This document shows, piece after piece, positions 53,648-61,647 of a stretch of DNA of 64,000 nt. The notes under the pieces are model-generated. The model made no database searches and was not told the origin of the DNA. It saw only the letters and a program-made list of their open reading frames with translations. The DNA lies in assembly GCA_009772895.1 (NCBI GenBank), contig WOUP01000005.1, forward strand, positions 62,001-126,000, given 5' to 3'. Source of the DNA: Puniceicoccaceae bacterium 5H. Its GTDB lineage: Bacteria; Verrucomicrobiota; Verrucomicrobiia; Opitutales; Oceanipulchritudinaceae. Positions within the stretch are counted from its first letter, which is position 1, and each line of letters begins with the position of its first letter. A program made the translations under genes and the position numbers.

Positions 53648-53812
53648 CTACGGCGGTTAGTGTGCTGAACCGCATCCCCCGGGGCAAGCGCGATCGCGCG
53701 CCAAGACAGACTTCATCTTGATCCACCGATCAGCGCCGGGAAAAACCGTTCGCCAAGCTTGGCGCGTCGTGTATGCTGGCTAGGTTGCCGAGTCCCACTT
53801 GAGAGCAAAGCC

Positions 53813-54361
53813 GTGATCCAGCGCCCAAATATCATCCTCATCGCCGTACAGTCGGTGGACGGTTTCATCACCTGCGGCGAAAGCAAGGGCACCGCCTTTG
53901 CCTCGCCCGCCGACCAGGAATGGTTTCAATTTGCGCTCCAGCAAATGCAGGCCGCCGTGTTTGGCTCCGGCACGTACGAGGCCGAGCGCGAGCGCATCCG
54001 CAACCACTTGACCGAGCAGCGGCCCAAATACGTGCTGACCCGCCACCCGGAGCGCTACGCCCACGAAGCCGTGCCCGGCCAGCTGGAATTTACCGCGGAC
54101 TCGCCCGAAGCCCTCGCCCGCAGCTGGGGCGCCAAAGGGTGGGAGCGCGTCGGCCTGATCGGCGGCAGCGTCCAGCACGCGCGCTTTCTCGAGCAGGGGC
54201 TGGTCGACGAGCTGTGGTTGACCATCGAGCCCATGCTCTTCGGCCGGGGCCGCCCGCTCGCCCCCATCCAGGATACAATCGACCTGGACCTCGACCACGT
54301 GGAGCGCCTGACCGACCAGACTTTGCTGCTGCGCTACCGGGTAAGAGGCGCGGAAGGTTGA
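53813..54361 (+). CDS. RibD C-terminal / dihydrofolate-reductase-like protein
   Basis: A 182-residue reductase-fold protein with IILIAVQSVDGFITCGES, FGSGTYEAERERIRNH, GWERVGLIGGSVQHARFLEQ and VDELWLTIEPMLFGRGRPL, the motifs of the RibD C-terminal reductase domain (NADPH-dependent riboflavin intermediate reductase). The deaminase domain of full RibD is absent, so it may act on another pterin or riboflavin precursor. The GTG at 53813 is chosen (MIQRPNIILIAV) because upstream residues do not match. Confidence 0.82.
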   Translation: MIQRPNIILIAVQSVDGFITCGESKGTAFASPADQEWFQFALQQMQAAVFGSGTYEAERERIRNHLTEQRPKYVLTRHPERYAHEAVPGQLEFTADSPEALARSWGAKGWERVGLIGGSVQHARFLEQGLVDELWLTIEPMLFGRGRPLAPIQDTIDLDLDHVERLTDQTLLLRYRVRGAEG

Positions 54362-54394
54362 CCCGGCTGAAAAGCGGGCACATCGTTCCCGCGT

Positions 54395-55492
54395 ATGTCC
54401 AGTCGCTACGTCGTCATCATGGCCGGAGGCAAAGGCGAACGCTTTTGGCCCCAGAGCCGCCTCGAACGCCCCAAGCATCTGCTGCCCATCGTGGGCGACG
54501 AGCCGATGCTGACCCAGACCATCAAACGCCTGGGGGAAGTCGTGCCGCCGGAACGCGTGCTGATCATCACCAATGACGAGCAACGCGAGGCCGTGCTCGA
54601 GGCCTGCCCGATGCTGGCCCCCGAGAACGTGGTGGGCGAGCCCATGCCGCGCGATACCGCCGCCGCCGCCGGCCTGGCCGCCGTGCTCGTGAAGCACCGC
54701 GACCCGCAGGCCACCTTCGCCATGTTGCCGGCAGACCACGTGATCCACGACGCCGCGGGCTTCCAAGCGGTCGTCAAGGCCGCCTTCGCCGCCGCCGAGC
54801 AGGCCGAAACGCTCGTCACCATCGGCATTCAGCCCGACCAGCCGGCGACCGGCTACGGCTACATCCAGCGCGAGGGCGTGGCCGCCCAGGCCGAGGGCCG
54901 CGACGTCTTCGGCGTGAAGGAGTTCAAGGAAAAGCCCGACCTCAAGACCGCTCAGGCTTACCTCGAAAGCGGCAACTACTACTGGAATGCCGGCATGTTT
55001 TTCTGGACGGTGCCCGTCATCGCCAACTGCTTCGCCAGCTATACGCCGGAACTCTGGCAAGCCTTGCAGGCGATCGAACAGGGCCTCGATGCCGGTCAGG
55101 ACCTCGGCCCATTGCTGGCCGAGCACTACCCGAAGCTCCAGAAAATCTCGGTCGACTACGCGATCATGGAGCCCGCCTCGCAGGAGAACAAGGTGCGCGT
55201 GGTCGAATCGGACTTCGATTGGGACGACGTCGGCGCCTGGCCGTCCATCGCTCGCCACTACCCGGCCGACGCCAAGGGCAACGTCGTGCGCGGCGCGTTG
55301 CTGACCCACGAGGCGCACGACAACATCGTGGTGAATGAAAAGGGGCACCTGACCGCGCTCGTCGGGGTGGACAACCTTATCGTGGTCCAGACCCAAGACG
55401 CCACGCTCATCGTGCCGCGCGACCGCGCCCAGGACGTCAAGAAACTGGTCAAGCAGCTCAACGAACACCCCGAGTGGAAGCATCTGAGCTAG
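54395..55492 (+). CDS. manC: Mannose-1-phosphate guanylyltransferase
   Basis: A 365-residue nucleotidyltransferase that forms GDP-mannose for polysaccharide or LPS synthesis. It has the signature MAGGKGERFWPQSRLERPKH, TNDEQREAVLEA, GEPMPRDTAAAAGLAAV, FAMLPADHVIHD and FKEKPDLKTAQAYLESGNYYWNAGMFF-like elements, with FDWDDVGAWPS. The isomerase half of bifunctional ManC is absent (length ~365). It stands 33 bases after the RibD-like gene. Confidence 0.94.
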   Translation: MSSRYVVIMAGGKGERFWPQSRLERPKHLLPIVGDEPMLTQTIKRLGEVVPPERVLIITNDEQREAVLEACPMLAPENVVGEPMPRDTAAAAGLAAVLVKHRDPQATFAMLPADHVIHDAAGFQAVVKAAFAAAEQAETLVTIGIQPDQPATGYGYIQREGVAAQAEGRDVFGVKEFKEKPDLKTAQAYLESGNYYWNAGMFFWTVPVIANCFASYTPELWQALQAIEQGLDAGQDLGPLLAEHYPKLQKISVDYAIMEPASQENKVRVVESDFDWDDVGAWPSIARHYPADAKGNVVRGALLTHEAHDNIVVNEKGHLTALVGVDNLIVVQTQDATLIVPRDRAQDVKKLVKQLNEHPEWKHLS

Positions 55493-55524
55493 ACTCTTCG
55501 GCGGGCGTGCGCCAATAAAGGTGC

Positions 55525-55983
55525 ATGCCCCGCTACCTCGGGATCGACTACGGAGAAAAACGCATCGGCCTCGCCTACGGGGACGAGTTGGGCGTGGCCA
55601 CGCCGCTGCCCGCAGTCATCGAGCCCAATTGGGAGACGCGTGCCAAGGTGCTGGGCCAGCAGATCGCCCAACGCCGCATCGACGCCCTTGTCGTTGGCTA
55701 CCCCTACAACATGGACGGCTCGGTCGGCTTCAAGGCGCGTGAAGTGGATGCCTTCATTGCGCGCCTGGAAGAACAGTTCGGCCTCCCCGTCCATCGCATC
55801 GACGAGCGCCTCACCTCCCACCAGGTCGAGACCCAGCTGCGCGCCATGGGCCGCAAGAACAGCAACGATCGCAAGACCCGGGCCACCGGCGAAATCGACT
55901 CCCGCGCCGCCAGCCTCATCCTGCAAGACTACCTCGACCTGCACCACCCCGCCCTCATGCCCGAGCCTTGGGACGAGGATTGA
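55525..55983 (+). CDS. ruvX: Holliday-junction resolvase-like RNase YqgF/RuvX
   Basis: A 152-residue RNase-H-fold protein implicated in pre-16S rRNA 5' processing or junction resolution. It has the catalytic Asp in YLGIDYGEKRIGLAYGDE, VVGYPYNMDGSVGFKAREVD, IDERLTSHQVETQLR and DSRAASLILQDYLD, with the acidic residues in place. It starts 32 bases after manC. Confidence 0.94.
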   Translation: MPRYLGIDYGEKRIGLAYGDELGVATPLPAVIEPNWETRAKVLGQQIAQRRIDALVVGYPYNMDGSVGFKAREVDAFIARLEEQFGLPVHRIDERLTSHQVETQLRAMGRKNSNDRKTRATGEIDSRAASLILQDYLDLHHPALMPEPWDED

Positions 55984-56099
55984 GCCTGCGCGACACGGGG
56001 CGCACTGCCTTTGCGGTTTTTGCCCTCACTTTGGACGCGACCAGGAATCAAGGGTCGAACATCTTGTCAAATGCAACGACACACATAGACTAGAATACG

Positions 56100-56321
56100 A
56101 TGAAGGTCGAACTGCAGGATCCGGCAGTCATTGCCGAAGCGCAACGGTTAGCAGATGCTCGTCACGTTGGGCTAGACCAATTGGTCGAAGAGCTACTGCG
56201 TGAGCAATTTCGTCAGCCGAGCCGGATGCGCCCTTTTCCCACCTTTGATCTGGAATATCAGGAAGGGGTTGATCTCGAGGACAAGCAGCAAATCCAAGAC
56301 CTTTTGGATCGCCACGGATGA
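56100..56321 (+). CDS. VapB-type antitoxin candidate
   Basis: A 73-residue protein with a helical N-terminal half, LQDPAVIAEAQRLADARHVG then LDQLVEELLREQFRQPS, that looks like an RHH-type DNA-binding/dimerisation domain, and an acidic C-terminus likely to wrap the toxin. Its stop overlaps the PIN-domain gene by ATGA, the usual antitoxin-toxin order. The family is inferred mostly from size, context and pattern. Confidence 0.75.
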   Translation: MKVELQDPAVIAEAQRLADARHVGLDQLVEELLREQFRQPSRMRPFPTFDLEYQEGVDLEDKQQIQDLLDRHG

Positions 56322-56740
56322 AGCTGCCAGACGTCAACGTTCTGGTTTACGCAGCAGATCGTCAATCAAAGTATCATACCTCGGCAGCGTCCTGGTTGGA
56401 GGAAACCATCAGCCTCAAGGCGCCGCTGAGGATTCCCTCTCACGTCGTGATAGGGGTTGTGCGCATCCTGACGCACCCGCGCATTTACAAAAGCCCGCTA
56501 ACTGCCGCCGAAGCCTTTTCTTTTATCGGCAGCCTGCAAGCAGGCGACTTTCACTTGCTTCTCCCCGGCGAAAGATACCTTGAGATCTTCCGAAACCTGT
56601 CGATCGATCTGAAGGCAGTCGGGAATTTGATACCCGACCTTCATTTGGCAGCCCTGGCACTGGAGCACGATTGTGAATTGGTTACTTTCGATCGCGATTT
56701 CGAAAAGGTAACCGGCCTCCGGACTTACCGACCCCGCTGA
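56318..56740 (+). CDS. VapC-type PIN-domain ribonuclease toxin
   Basis: A 140-residue PIN protein. The first acidic residue is in MKLPDVNVLVYAADRQSKYH (Asp 5), with HTSAASWLEETI, the helical region ILTHPRIYKSPLTAAEAFSF, and the last acidic residues in NLIPDLHLAALALEHDCELV then TFDRDFEK. The LPDVNVLVYA start is typical of the Mycobacterium-type PIN subfamily. VapC toxins cleave tRNA or rRNA and are neutralised by VapB. The acidic position after IPSHVV is less clear than usual. Confidence 0.85.
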   Translation: MKLPDVNVLVYAADRQSKYHTSAASWLEETISLKAPLRIPSHVVIGVVRILTHPRIYKSPLTAAEAFSFIGSLQAGDFHLLLPGERYLEIFRNLSIDLKAVGNLIPDLHLAALALEHDCELVTFDRDFEKVTGLRTYRPR

Positions 56741-56811
56741 TTTCCCCGCACCCCGGGCTTGGCATCCACGAGCGCAACGGTAAGGTGAGGATGCGATCGC
56801 GAGCACAGGCC

Positions 56812-57555
56812 ATGAAGCGACTCTACATCATCAAGCTCGGCACGACCTTCCCCGACACCTTGCAGCGGCTGGGTGACTTCGACCGCTGGACGACCATCGC
56901 GCTGGGGCCGCTGGAGACGCCGGTAGAGGTGGTCGACGCCACCCGGGTCGTGGAGCTGCCGGCACCCCACGCCTGCGCCGGCGTCGTGATCACAGGCTCG
57001 CATGCGATGGTGACGGACAATCTGCCCTGGAGCGTGCACGTCGAGCGGTGGATCCCGGCGTTGTTGGAGGCAGCGGTGCCGATCTTCGGGGTATGTTACG
57101 GGCACCAGTTGCTGGCCCGCGCGGCGGGCGGTGAAGCCGGCTACCACCCGAGGGGTCAGGAGATCGGCACCGTCGAAGTCGAGCGGCTGCCCGCCGCCGC
57201 GCAAGACCCGCTGTTTCGGGACCTGCCGGAGCGCTTTGCCGCCCACACCACCCATTCGCAAACGGTACTGCGCCTGCCGTCCGAGGCGGTGCACCTCGCC
57301 CGCAATGCCTTCGAGCCCCACCACGCATTCCGCGTCGGCCCGTCGGCCTGGGGCGTGCAGTTCCACCCGGAATACACGGTGGAGATCATGCGGGCGTACA
57401 TCGAGGAGCAGACGGCCGGGATCACGGCAGCCGGCCAGGATGTGCCAGCGCTGCTCAACGGCGTCCGCGAAACCACACTCGCCGCCCAGACAATCCGCAA
57501 CTTCGGGCGCCTCGTGGATCAGCGCCTGACCGGACGCATTGCCCAGGCAGTCTAA
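56812..57555 (+). CDS. Class I glutamine amidotransferase-like protein
   Basis: A 247-residue GATase1 domain protein with the nucleophile elbow GVCYGHQLLARAAGGE (Cys), ITGSHAMVTDNLPWS and the catalytic His in VQFHPEYTVEIM; a late acidic partner is nearby. No synthetase domain is attached, so it resembles GMP-synthase-like stand-alone amidotransferases with an unknown acceptor. The ATG at 56812 (MKRLYIIKLG) is preferred to 56785. Confidence 0.85.
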   Translation: MKRLYIIKLGTTFPDTLQRLGDFDRWTTIALGPLETPVEVVDATRVVELPAPHACAGVVITGSHAMVTDNLPWSVHVERWIPALLEAAVPIFGVCYGHQLLARAAGGEAGYHPRGQEIGTVEVERLPAAAQDPLFRDLPERFAAHTTHSQTVLRLPSEAVHLARNAFEPHHAFRVGPSAWGVQFHPEYTVEIMRAYIEEQTAGITAAGQDVPALLNGVRETTLAAQTIRNFGRLVDQRLTGRIAQAV

Positions 57556-57667
57556 TGCCACGCGACACTTGCGGTGATTTCCCGCGGTCCCGCGCTTGGC
57601 AAATGCGGCGGGCGGCCTTAAAGTGGCGCATACAAGCGGCTAAACCCTAACCCGCGAGATACCCTTT

Positions 57668-58324
57668 ATGGCGAAACGAATTGGAGTAGTGCTCTCTGGC
57701 TGCGGCGTGTTCGACGGCGCAGAAATCCATGAATCCGTGCTGACGCTGCTGGCGCTGCACCGCGCGGGCGCCGAACCGGTCTGCTATGCCCCCAACACCG
57801 ACCAGCTGCACGTGATCAACCACCTCACCGGCGAGGAAATGCAGGAAAAACGCAACGTGCTGGTCGAAGCGGCCCGCATTGCGCGCGGCAAGATCGGCGA
57901 CCTCGCGGGCGCCAAGGTGGACGATTTCGACGGCCTCGTCTTCCCCGGTGGCTTCGGCGCCGCCAAAAACCTCTGCACCTTCGCGGTGGACGGTCCCAAC
58001 GCTAAGATCCACCCGCAGGTGGCGCGCATCGTCAAGCAGACCCGCGCTGCGGGCAAGCCGATCGGCTTTCTCTGCATCTCCCCCGCTGTCGGCGCGCTCG
58101 TGCTGGGTGAGGAGCATGTCGAACTGACCATCGGCAACGACAAGGACACGGCGCAGGGGCTTGAAAAGCTGGGCGCCAAGCACTTTGACTGCACCGTGGA
58201 CGAGATCCACGTGGACGAGGAGCGCAAGGTCGTCTCCTCCCCCGCCTATATGCTGGGGCAAAACGTAGCCGACGTCGCAACCGGCATCGAGCGACTCGTG
58301 CAACAGGTCGTCGACTGGGCCTAG
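57668..58324 (+). CDS. elbB: ElbB-type glyoxalase/DJ-1-superfamily protein
   Basis: A 218-residue DJ-1/PfpI-superfamily protein with VVLSGCGVFDGAEIHESV, YAPNTDQLHVINHLTG, LVFPGGFGAAKNLC, and the nucleophile Cys in IGFLCISPAVGALVLGE. ElbB is linked to isoprenoid metabolism in early reports and has glyoxalase-like activity. Full family length. It sits upstream of the lpt genes but with a 62-bp gap. Confidence 0.94.
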   Translation: MAKRIGVVLSGCGVFDGAEIHESVLTLLALHRAGAEPVCYAPNTDQLHVINHLTGEEMQEKRNVLVEAARIARGKIGDLAGAKVDDFDGLVFPGGFGAAKNLCTFAVDGPNAKIHPQVARIVKQTRAAGKPIGFLCISPAVGALVLGEEHVELTIGNDKDTAQGLEKLGAKHFDCTVDEIHVDEERKVVSSPAYMLGQNVADVATGIERLVQQVVDWA

Positions 58325-58386
58325 GGCGCTCCCCCCGCGTTTCCGGGGTTGCACCGCAGCCCCACCTTTTCTTTGCTGGAGCCTGC

Positions 58387-58821
58387 ATGACCCGTCCGAT
58401 GCGATACTTCCGGTGGCCCGCCCTGTTCATCCTGGGCGTGGCCTTGCACGGGCAGTTGACGCCCGATGCACCGCTGAAGAACTTCCGCCTGCCCATGTTT
58501 GGCGAAAGCTCATACAAGACGTGGGAGATCCGGGGGGACGAGGGTCGCTACATCAGCGACACCCGCGGCGAGATCAAGGGGCTGGAGATGGTCATCTATT
58601 CCGGTCGCGAAGATCTGCAGGTGCTCGGTCGCATCGAAACGCCCTTCGCTGAAGTGGACCTGGCCGATCGCACCGCCCATGGCGACTCACCCCTGCACAT
58701 GGAAGGCCCGGGCTTTACCATCGACGGCGAAAACTGGAACTGGAGCGGCAACGAACGCCTGCTCCAGATCCAGGAAAAGGCTCGCGTTGAAATCACCGAT
58801 TCACTGATCTTGCTCGAATGA
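58387..58821 (+). CDS. LptC-like LPS transport protein
   Basis: A 144-residue protein with an N-terminal membrane helix (about 9-24) and a beta-jellyroll-like body: WEIRGDEGRYISDTRGEIKG, FAEVDLADRTAHGDSPLHME, GFTIDGENWNWSGNERLLQI. This pattern matches the LptC/DUF1239 periplasmic domain that connects LptBFG to LptA. It overlaps the LptA-like gene by ATGA, which supports the assignment. It is shorter than E. coli LptC (191). Confidence 0.8.
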   Translation: MTRPMRYFRWPALFILGVALHGQLTPDAPLKNFRLPMFGESSYKTWEIRGDEGRYISDTRGEIKGLEMVIYSGREDLQVLGRIETPFAEVDLADRTAHGDSPLHMEGPGFTIDGENWNWSGNERLLQIQEKARVEITDSLILLE

Positions 58822-59465
58822 TCCGGCTCCGCCTTGTTTGCCTCCTCGCCCTGCTCGCGACTGCGACCTTGGGCGCCCAGACGCCGTCCTCAACGGACGC
58901 GGAGATCCCACGCACCGTCATCACCAGCGAGGAGATGGAGTGGCAGGGCACGCCGATCCAGAACTTCTTCTATTTCCAGGGCGACGTGAAGGTGCAGGGC
59001 AACAACCTCGAGCTGGCCTGCGACCGCCTGAGCGTCACCACCACGGCCGAACGCGAAAAGGAAGGCACCGTCGGCCAGATCGGCCCCGTCCAGGAAATCA
59101 TCGCCGAAGGCAACGTGCACATCAGCCAGGCCGGCCGCGAAGCCTTTGCCGGGCGCGCGGAAATGGATACCGAAAAGGGCACCGTGACGCTCCGGCAGGA
59201 GCCGCGCGTCGTGCAGGGCGAGACCGAGATCCTGGCCGACCGCGGTTACATGCTGGTGCTGTACAAGGACGAGATGAAGATCCGCCTCGTGCCCGATCCC
59301 GACATTCCCACCCCGGCCAACAGCCGCTCGCGCCTGAAGTTGGGCGGCATGCCCAATATGGGCCTCGAGCAGGCGGAAGAAAAGATCACCACCGGCAAGC
59401 AGCTGGCCCCCGCCGCCGACCTGCCGCCGCGTGACGAACAGGAAGTCGCCAACCCCGCCGAATAG
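58818..59465 (+). CDS. lptA: LptA/OstA-type LPS transport protein
   Basis: A 215-residue precursor with signal peptide MIRLRLVCLLALLATATLGA and an OstA-fold beta-jellyroll: FYFQGDVKVQGNNLELACDR, GQIGPVQEIIAEGNVHISQA, GTVTLRQEPRVVQGETEILA. LptA forms the periplasmic bridge that carries LPS to the outer membrane. It is followed by an Ala/Pro/Glu-rich tail (about 165-215) unlike E. coli LptA. It lies eight bases before lptB. Confidence 0.9.
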   Translation: MIRLRLVCLLALLATATLGAQTPSSTDAEIPRTVITSEEMEWQGTPIQNFFYFQGDVKVQGNNLELACDRLSVTTTAEREKEGTVGQIGPVQEIIAEGNVHISQAGREAFAGRAEMDTEKGTVTLRQEPRVVQGETEILADRGYMLVLYKDEMKIRLVPDPDIPTPANSRSRLKLGGMPNMGLEQAEEKITTGKQLAPAADLPPRDEQEVANPAE

Positions 59466-59473
59466 CGCACGCC

Positions 59474-60229
59474 ATGCCCGTTGCTTCTCCCACTGCACAT
59501 AACGGCACCGCGCGCATCGAGGCCAAGGGCCTGCGCAAGGACTACGGTCGCCGCTCGGTCGTTCAAGACGTCAATCTCTCCGTCGATGCAGGCGAAATCG
59601 TCGGCCTGCTAGGCCCGAACGGCGCCGGCAAGACGACCTCCTTTTACATGATCGTGGGGCTGGTCGCGGCCACCCACGGTCAGGTCTTCCTCAATCAGGA
59701 CGAAATCACCCGGCTGCCGATGTATCAGCGCGCGCGGCTCGGGATCGGCTATCTGCCGCAAGAGGAATCCGCCTTTCGTAAGCTGACGGTCGAGGACAAC
59801 CTCGCCGCCATCGCCGAGACCCTGCGCCTGCGGCCCAACGCGCGCAAAAAGTGGGTGGACCGCCTCCTGGAAGAGCTGGGGCTCGAAGACCGTCGCAAAC
59901 AGAAGGCCTTTACCCTGAGCGGGGGCGAGCGCCGCCGCCTCGAGATCGCTCGCGCCCTGGTCACCTCCCCGCAGTTTCTCTTGCTGGACGAGCCCTTCAG
60001 CGGCGTCGACCCCATCAGCGTCTCGGAGGTCAAAAACATCGTGGTGAGCCTCAAACGCCGCGGCATCGGCATCCTCATCACCGACCACAATGTGCGCGAG
60101 ACCCTCAGCATCGTGGACCGCGCCTACCTCTTGCACGAAGGGCGTGTGCTGGTCGAGGGCGACAGCGATTACCTGCTCAAGAGCGAAGACGCCCGCCGGG
60201 TCTACCTCGGGCACGACTTTAATCTTTAA
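59474..60229 (+). CDS. lptB: LPS export ABC transporter ATP-binding protein
   Basis: A 251-residue ATPase with Walker A GPNGAGKTTSFYMIVGL, Q-loop LGIGYLPQEESAFRKLTV, signature TLSGGERRRLEIARALVTSP, Walker B FLLLDEPFSGVDPISVSE and switch ITDHNVRETL. YLPQEESAFRKLTV and TDHNVRETL are typical LptB features. An N-terminal extension of about 15 residues is unlike E. coli. Completes an lptC-lptA-lptB operon with hprK 29 bases downstream. Confidence 0.97.
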   Translation: MPVASPTAHNGTARIEAKGLRKDYGRRSVVQDVNLSVDAGEIVGLLGPNGAGKTTSFYMIVGLVAATHGQVFLNQDEITRLPMYQRARLGIGYLPQEESAFRKLTVEDNLAAIAETLRLRPNARKKWVDRLLEELGLEDRRKQKAFTLSGGERRRLEIARALVTSPQFLLLDEPFSGVDPISVSEVKNIVVSLKRRGIGILITDHNVRETLSIVDRAYLLHEGRVLVEGDSDYLLKSEDARRVYLGHDFNL

Positions 60230-60258
60230 TTGCCGCTAGCCCTCCGTATGCTTGGTGG

Positions 60259-61233
60259 ATGCCGCCACGCCCCCAGCCGAAAATCCCCGATAGCGTTACC
60301 GTCCAGAAGTTTTTCGACGGCCTGCGCGAAGCGCTCAAACTGACGGTCGTTCAGGGAGAAAAGGGGCTCTCTCACCAGATCCGCGACAAGTCGCTCAACC
60401 GTCCCGCGCTGGCCCTCACGGGTTATTTCAAGACCTTCGGGCACAAACGCGTCCAGCTCTTCGGCGCCGGCGAGATGATGTACCTGCGCGACCTGCCGGC
60501 GGAACGCCAGCACGAGGTGCTGATGGAGATGGCCGACCGCCACATCCCCTGCCTGCTCATCACCCGCAATTATCAGCCGACGCCCGCGATGGAGCACGTG
60601 GCCCGCGAGCGCGGCATCCCCCTGCTGCGTTCGCCGCTCACCAGCCGCGACGTCGCCAACGCCGCCACCGTGTGGCTCGAGCACGAGTTCGCCCCCCGCA
60701 TCGCAGAGCACGGCACGCTGATGGACATCAAGGGCATCGGCACCCTCATCCGCGGCAAGAGCGGCGTGGGCAAGAGCGAGTGTGCGCTGGCCCTGATCGA
60801 GCGCGGCTACAGCCTGGTGGCAGACGACCTCGTCTACATCCGCCTGATCAACGAAAACGAGCTCCAGGGGCGCTCCAGTGAGCTCAACCGCGGCTACATG
60901 GAATGCCGCGGGTTGGGCATTGTGAACATCGCGGAGATGTTCGGCATCCGGGCCGTGCGCCTGAGCAAGAACATCAACCTCGTGGTGACCTTCGAGGAAT
61001 GGAAGAGCGGCATGGAGGAAGACCGGACGGGCCTCGAACAACATACCTTCGAGGTGCTCGGACAAGAAGTTCCTCACATCATTTTACCGGTGCGACCGGG
61101 GCGGGATTTGGCACGCCTCGTCGAGGTGGCAGCCATGATCCAGGCACTCAAGCAAATTGGGCACGATCCGGCTAAAGTCTTCAACGAGCAGCTGATATCC
61201 TACATGGCGCAGAATCCGCCCTCCCTTTCCTAA
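60259..61233 (+). CDS. hprK: HPr kinase/phosphorylase
   Basis: A 324-residue enzyme that phosphorylates or dephosphorylates HPr on Ser in carbon catabolite control. The N-terminal DRTGG-like domain is followed by the P-loop IRGKSGVGKSECALALIER, LVADDLVYI, MECRGLGIVNIAEMFG and VRLSKNINLVVTFEEW. The HPrK capping motif and length fit the family. Its position beside lptB mimics the ptsN/rapZ region of Proteobacteria. Confidence 0.96.
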   Translation: MPPRPQPKIPDSVTVQKFFDGLREALKLTVVQGEKGLSHQIRDKSLNRPALALTGYFKTFGHKRVQLFGAGEMMYLRDLPAERQHEVLMEMADRHIPCLLITRNYQPTPAMEHVARERGIPLLRSPLTSRDVANAATVWLEHEFAPRIAEHGTLMDIKGIGTLIRGKSGVGKSECALALIERGYSLVADDLVYIRLINENELQGRSSELNRGYMECRGLGIVNIAEMFGIRAVRLSKNINLVVTFEEWKSGMEEDRTGLEQHTFEVLGQEVPHIILPVRPGRDLARLVEVAAMIQALKQIGHDPAKVFNEQLISYMAQNPPSLS

Positions 61234-61316
61234 CGGATGCGTGTCTAGAAAAATAGTGGGTGTACCGCTTCAAAAATAAGGCAACATTTTTGTGACAAGA
61301 GTTATTGGAAATCGCG

Positions 61317-61325
61317 TGTGAACAA
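61317..61325 (-). promoter_or_regulatory. DnaA-box-like site (one mismatch)
   Basis: TGTGAACAA, the complement of TTGTTCACA; differs from TTATNCACA at one base. Located about 320 bases before dnaA. Confidence 0.4.
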
Positions 61326-61614
61326 CTTGTGCAAAAGATAGGATTGAAACCTCGGGTCGGCTGGGAATAACTTTGTCCCATCCTGCCTGTGCTGTCACCG
61401 CAATGGAGCTTCCAGCTTCGAGCGTCGGCATCGCTTATCCGGGAATCGATCATCATTCCGACGCAAGTCGTTGATTATCATCATTATTTCACTACCAATG
61501 GGCCAGCTTGAACGAATTTCTATCCAGGGAGGCTTTGTCTCTAAACGCGGCAATTGCCGGGAACTGACGTCGATGCAACAGCAGACGCCGACTGTGGCGT
61601 GCTCGCGCGCCCAG

Positions 61615-61623
61615 TGTGAATAA
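61615..61623 (-). promoter_or_regulatory. DnaA box upstream of dnaA
   Basis: TGTGAATAA is the complement of TTATTCACA, an exact TTATNCACA match, 24 bases before the dnaA start; likely autoregulatory. A single 9-mer can occur by chance. Confidence 0.5.
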
Positions 61624-61647
61624 AACCCGCTAATCCAGCCGTCTGCC

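Larger units (their letters stand above)
61234..61647. other. 414-bp intergenic region before dnaA, possible regulatory/origin region
   Basis: AT-richer than the coding DNA, with stretches such as AAAAATAAGGCAACATTTTT and GATTATCATCATTATTTC. It contains one perfect match to the DnaA box TTATNCACA on the minus strand (61615-61623) and one one-mismatch copy (61317-61325). No RNA gene or reading frame is credible. dnaN does not follow dnaA here, so it is not a classic dnaA-dnaN origin. Confidence 0.5.

Noticed and set aside
58325-58386. GC-rich CCCCG...CGGGG pairing after elbB
   Set aside because: Too short and without a T-run; not called as a terminator.
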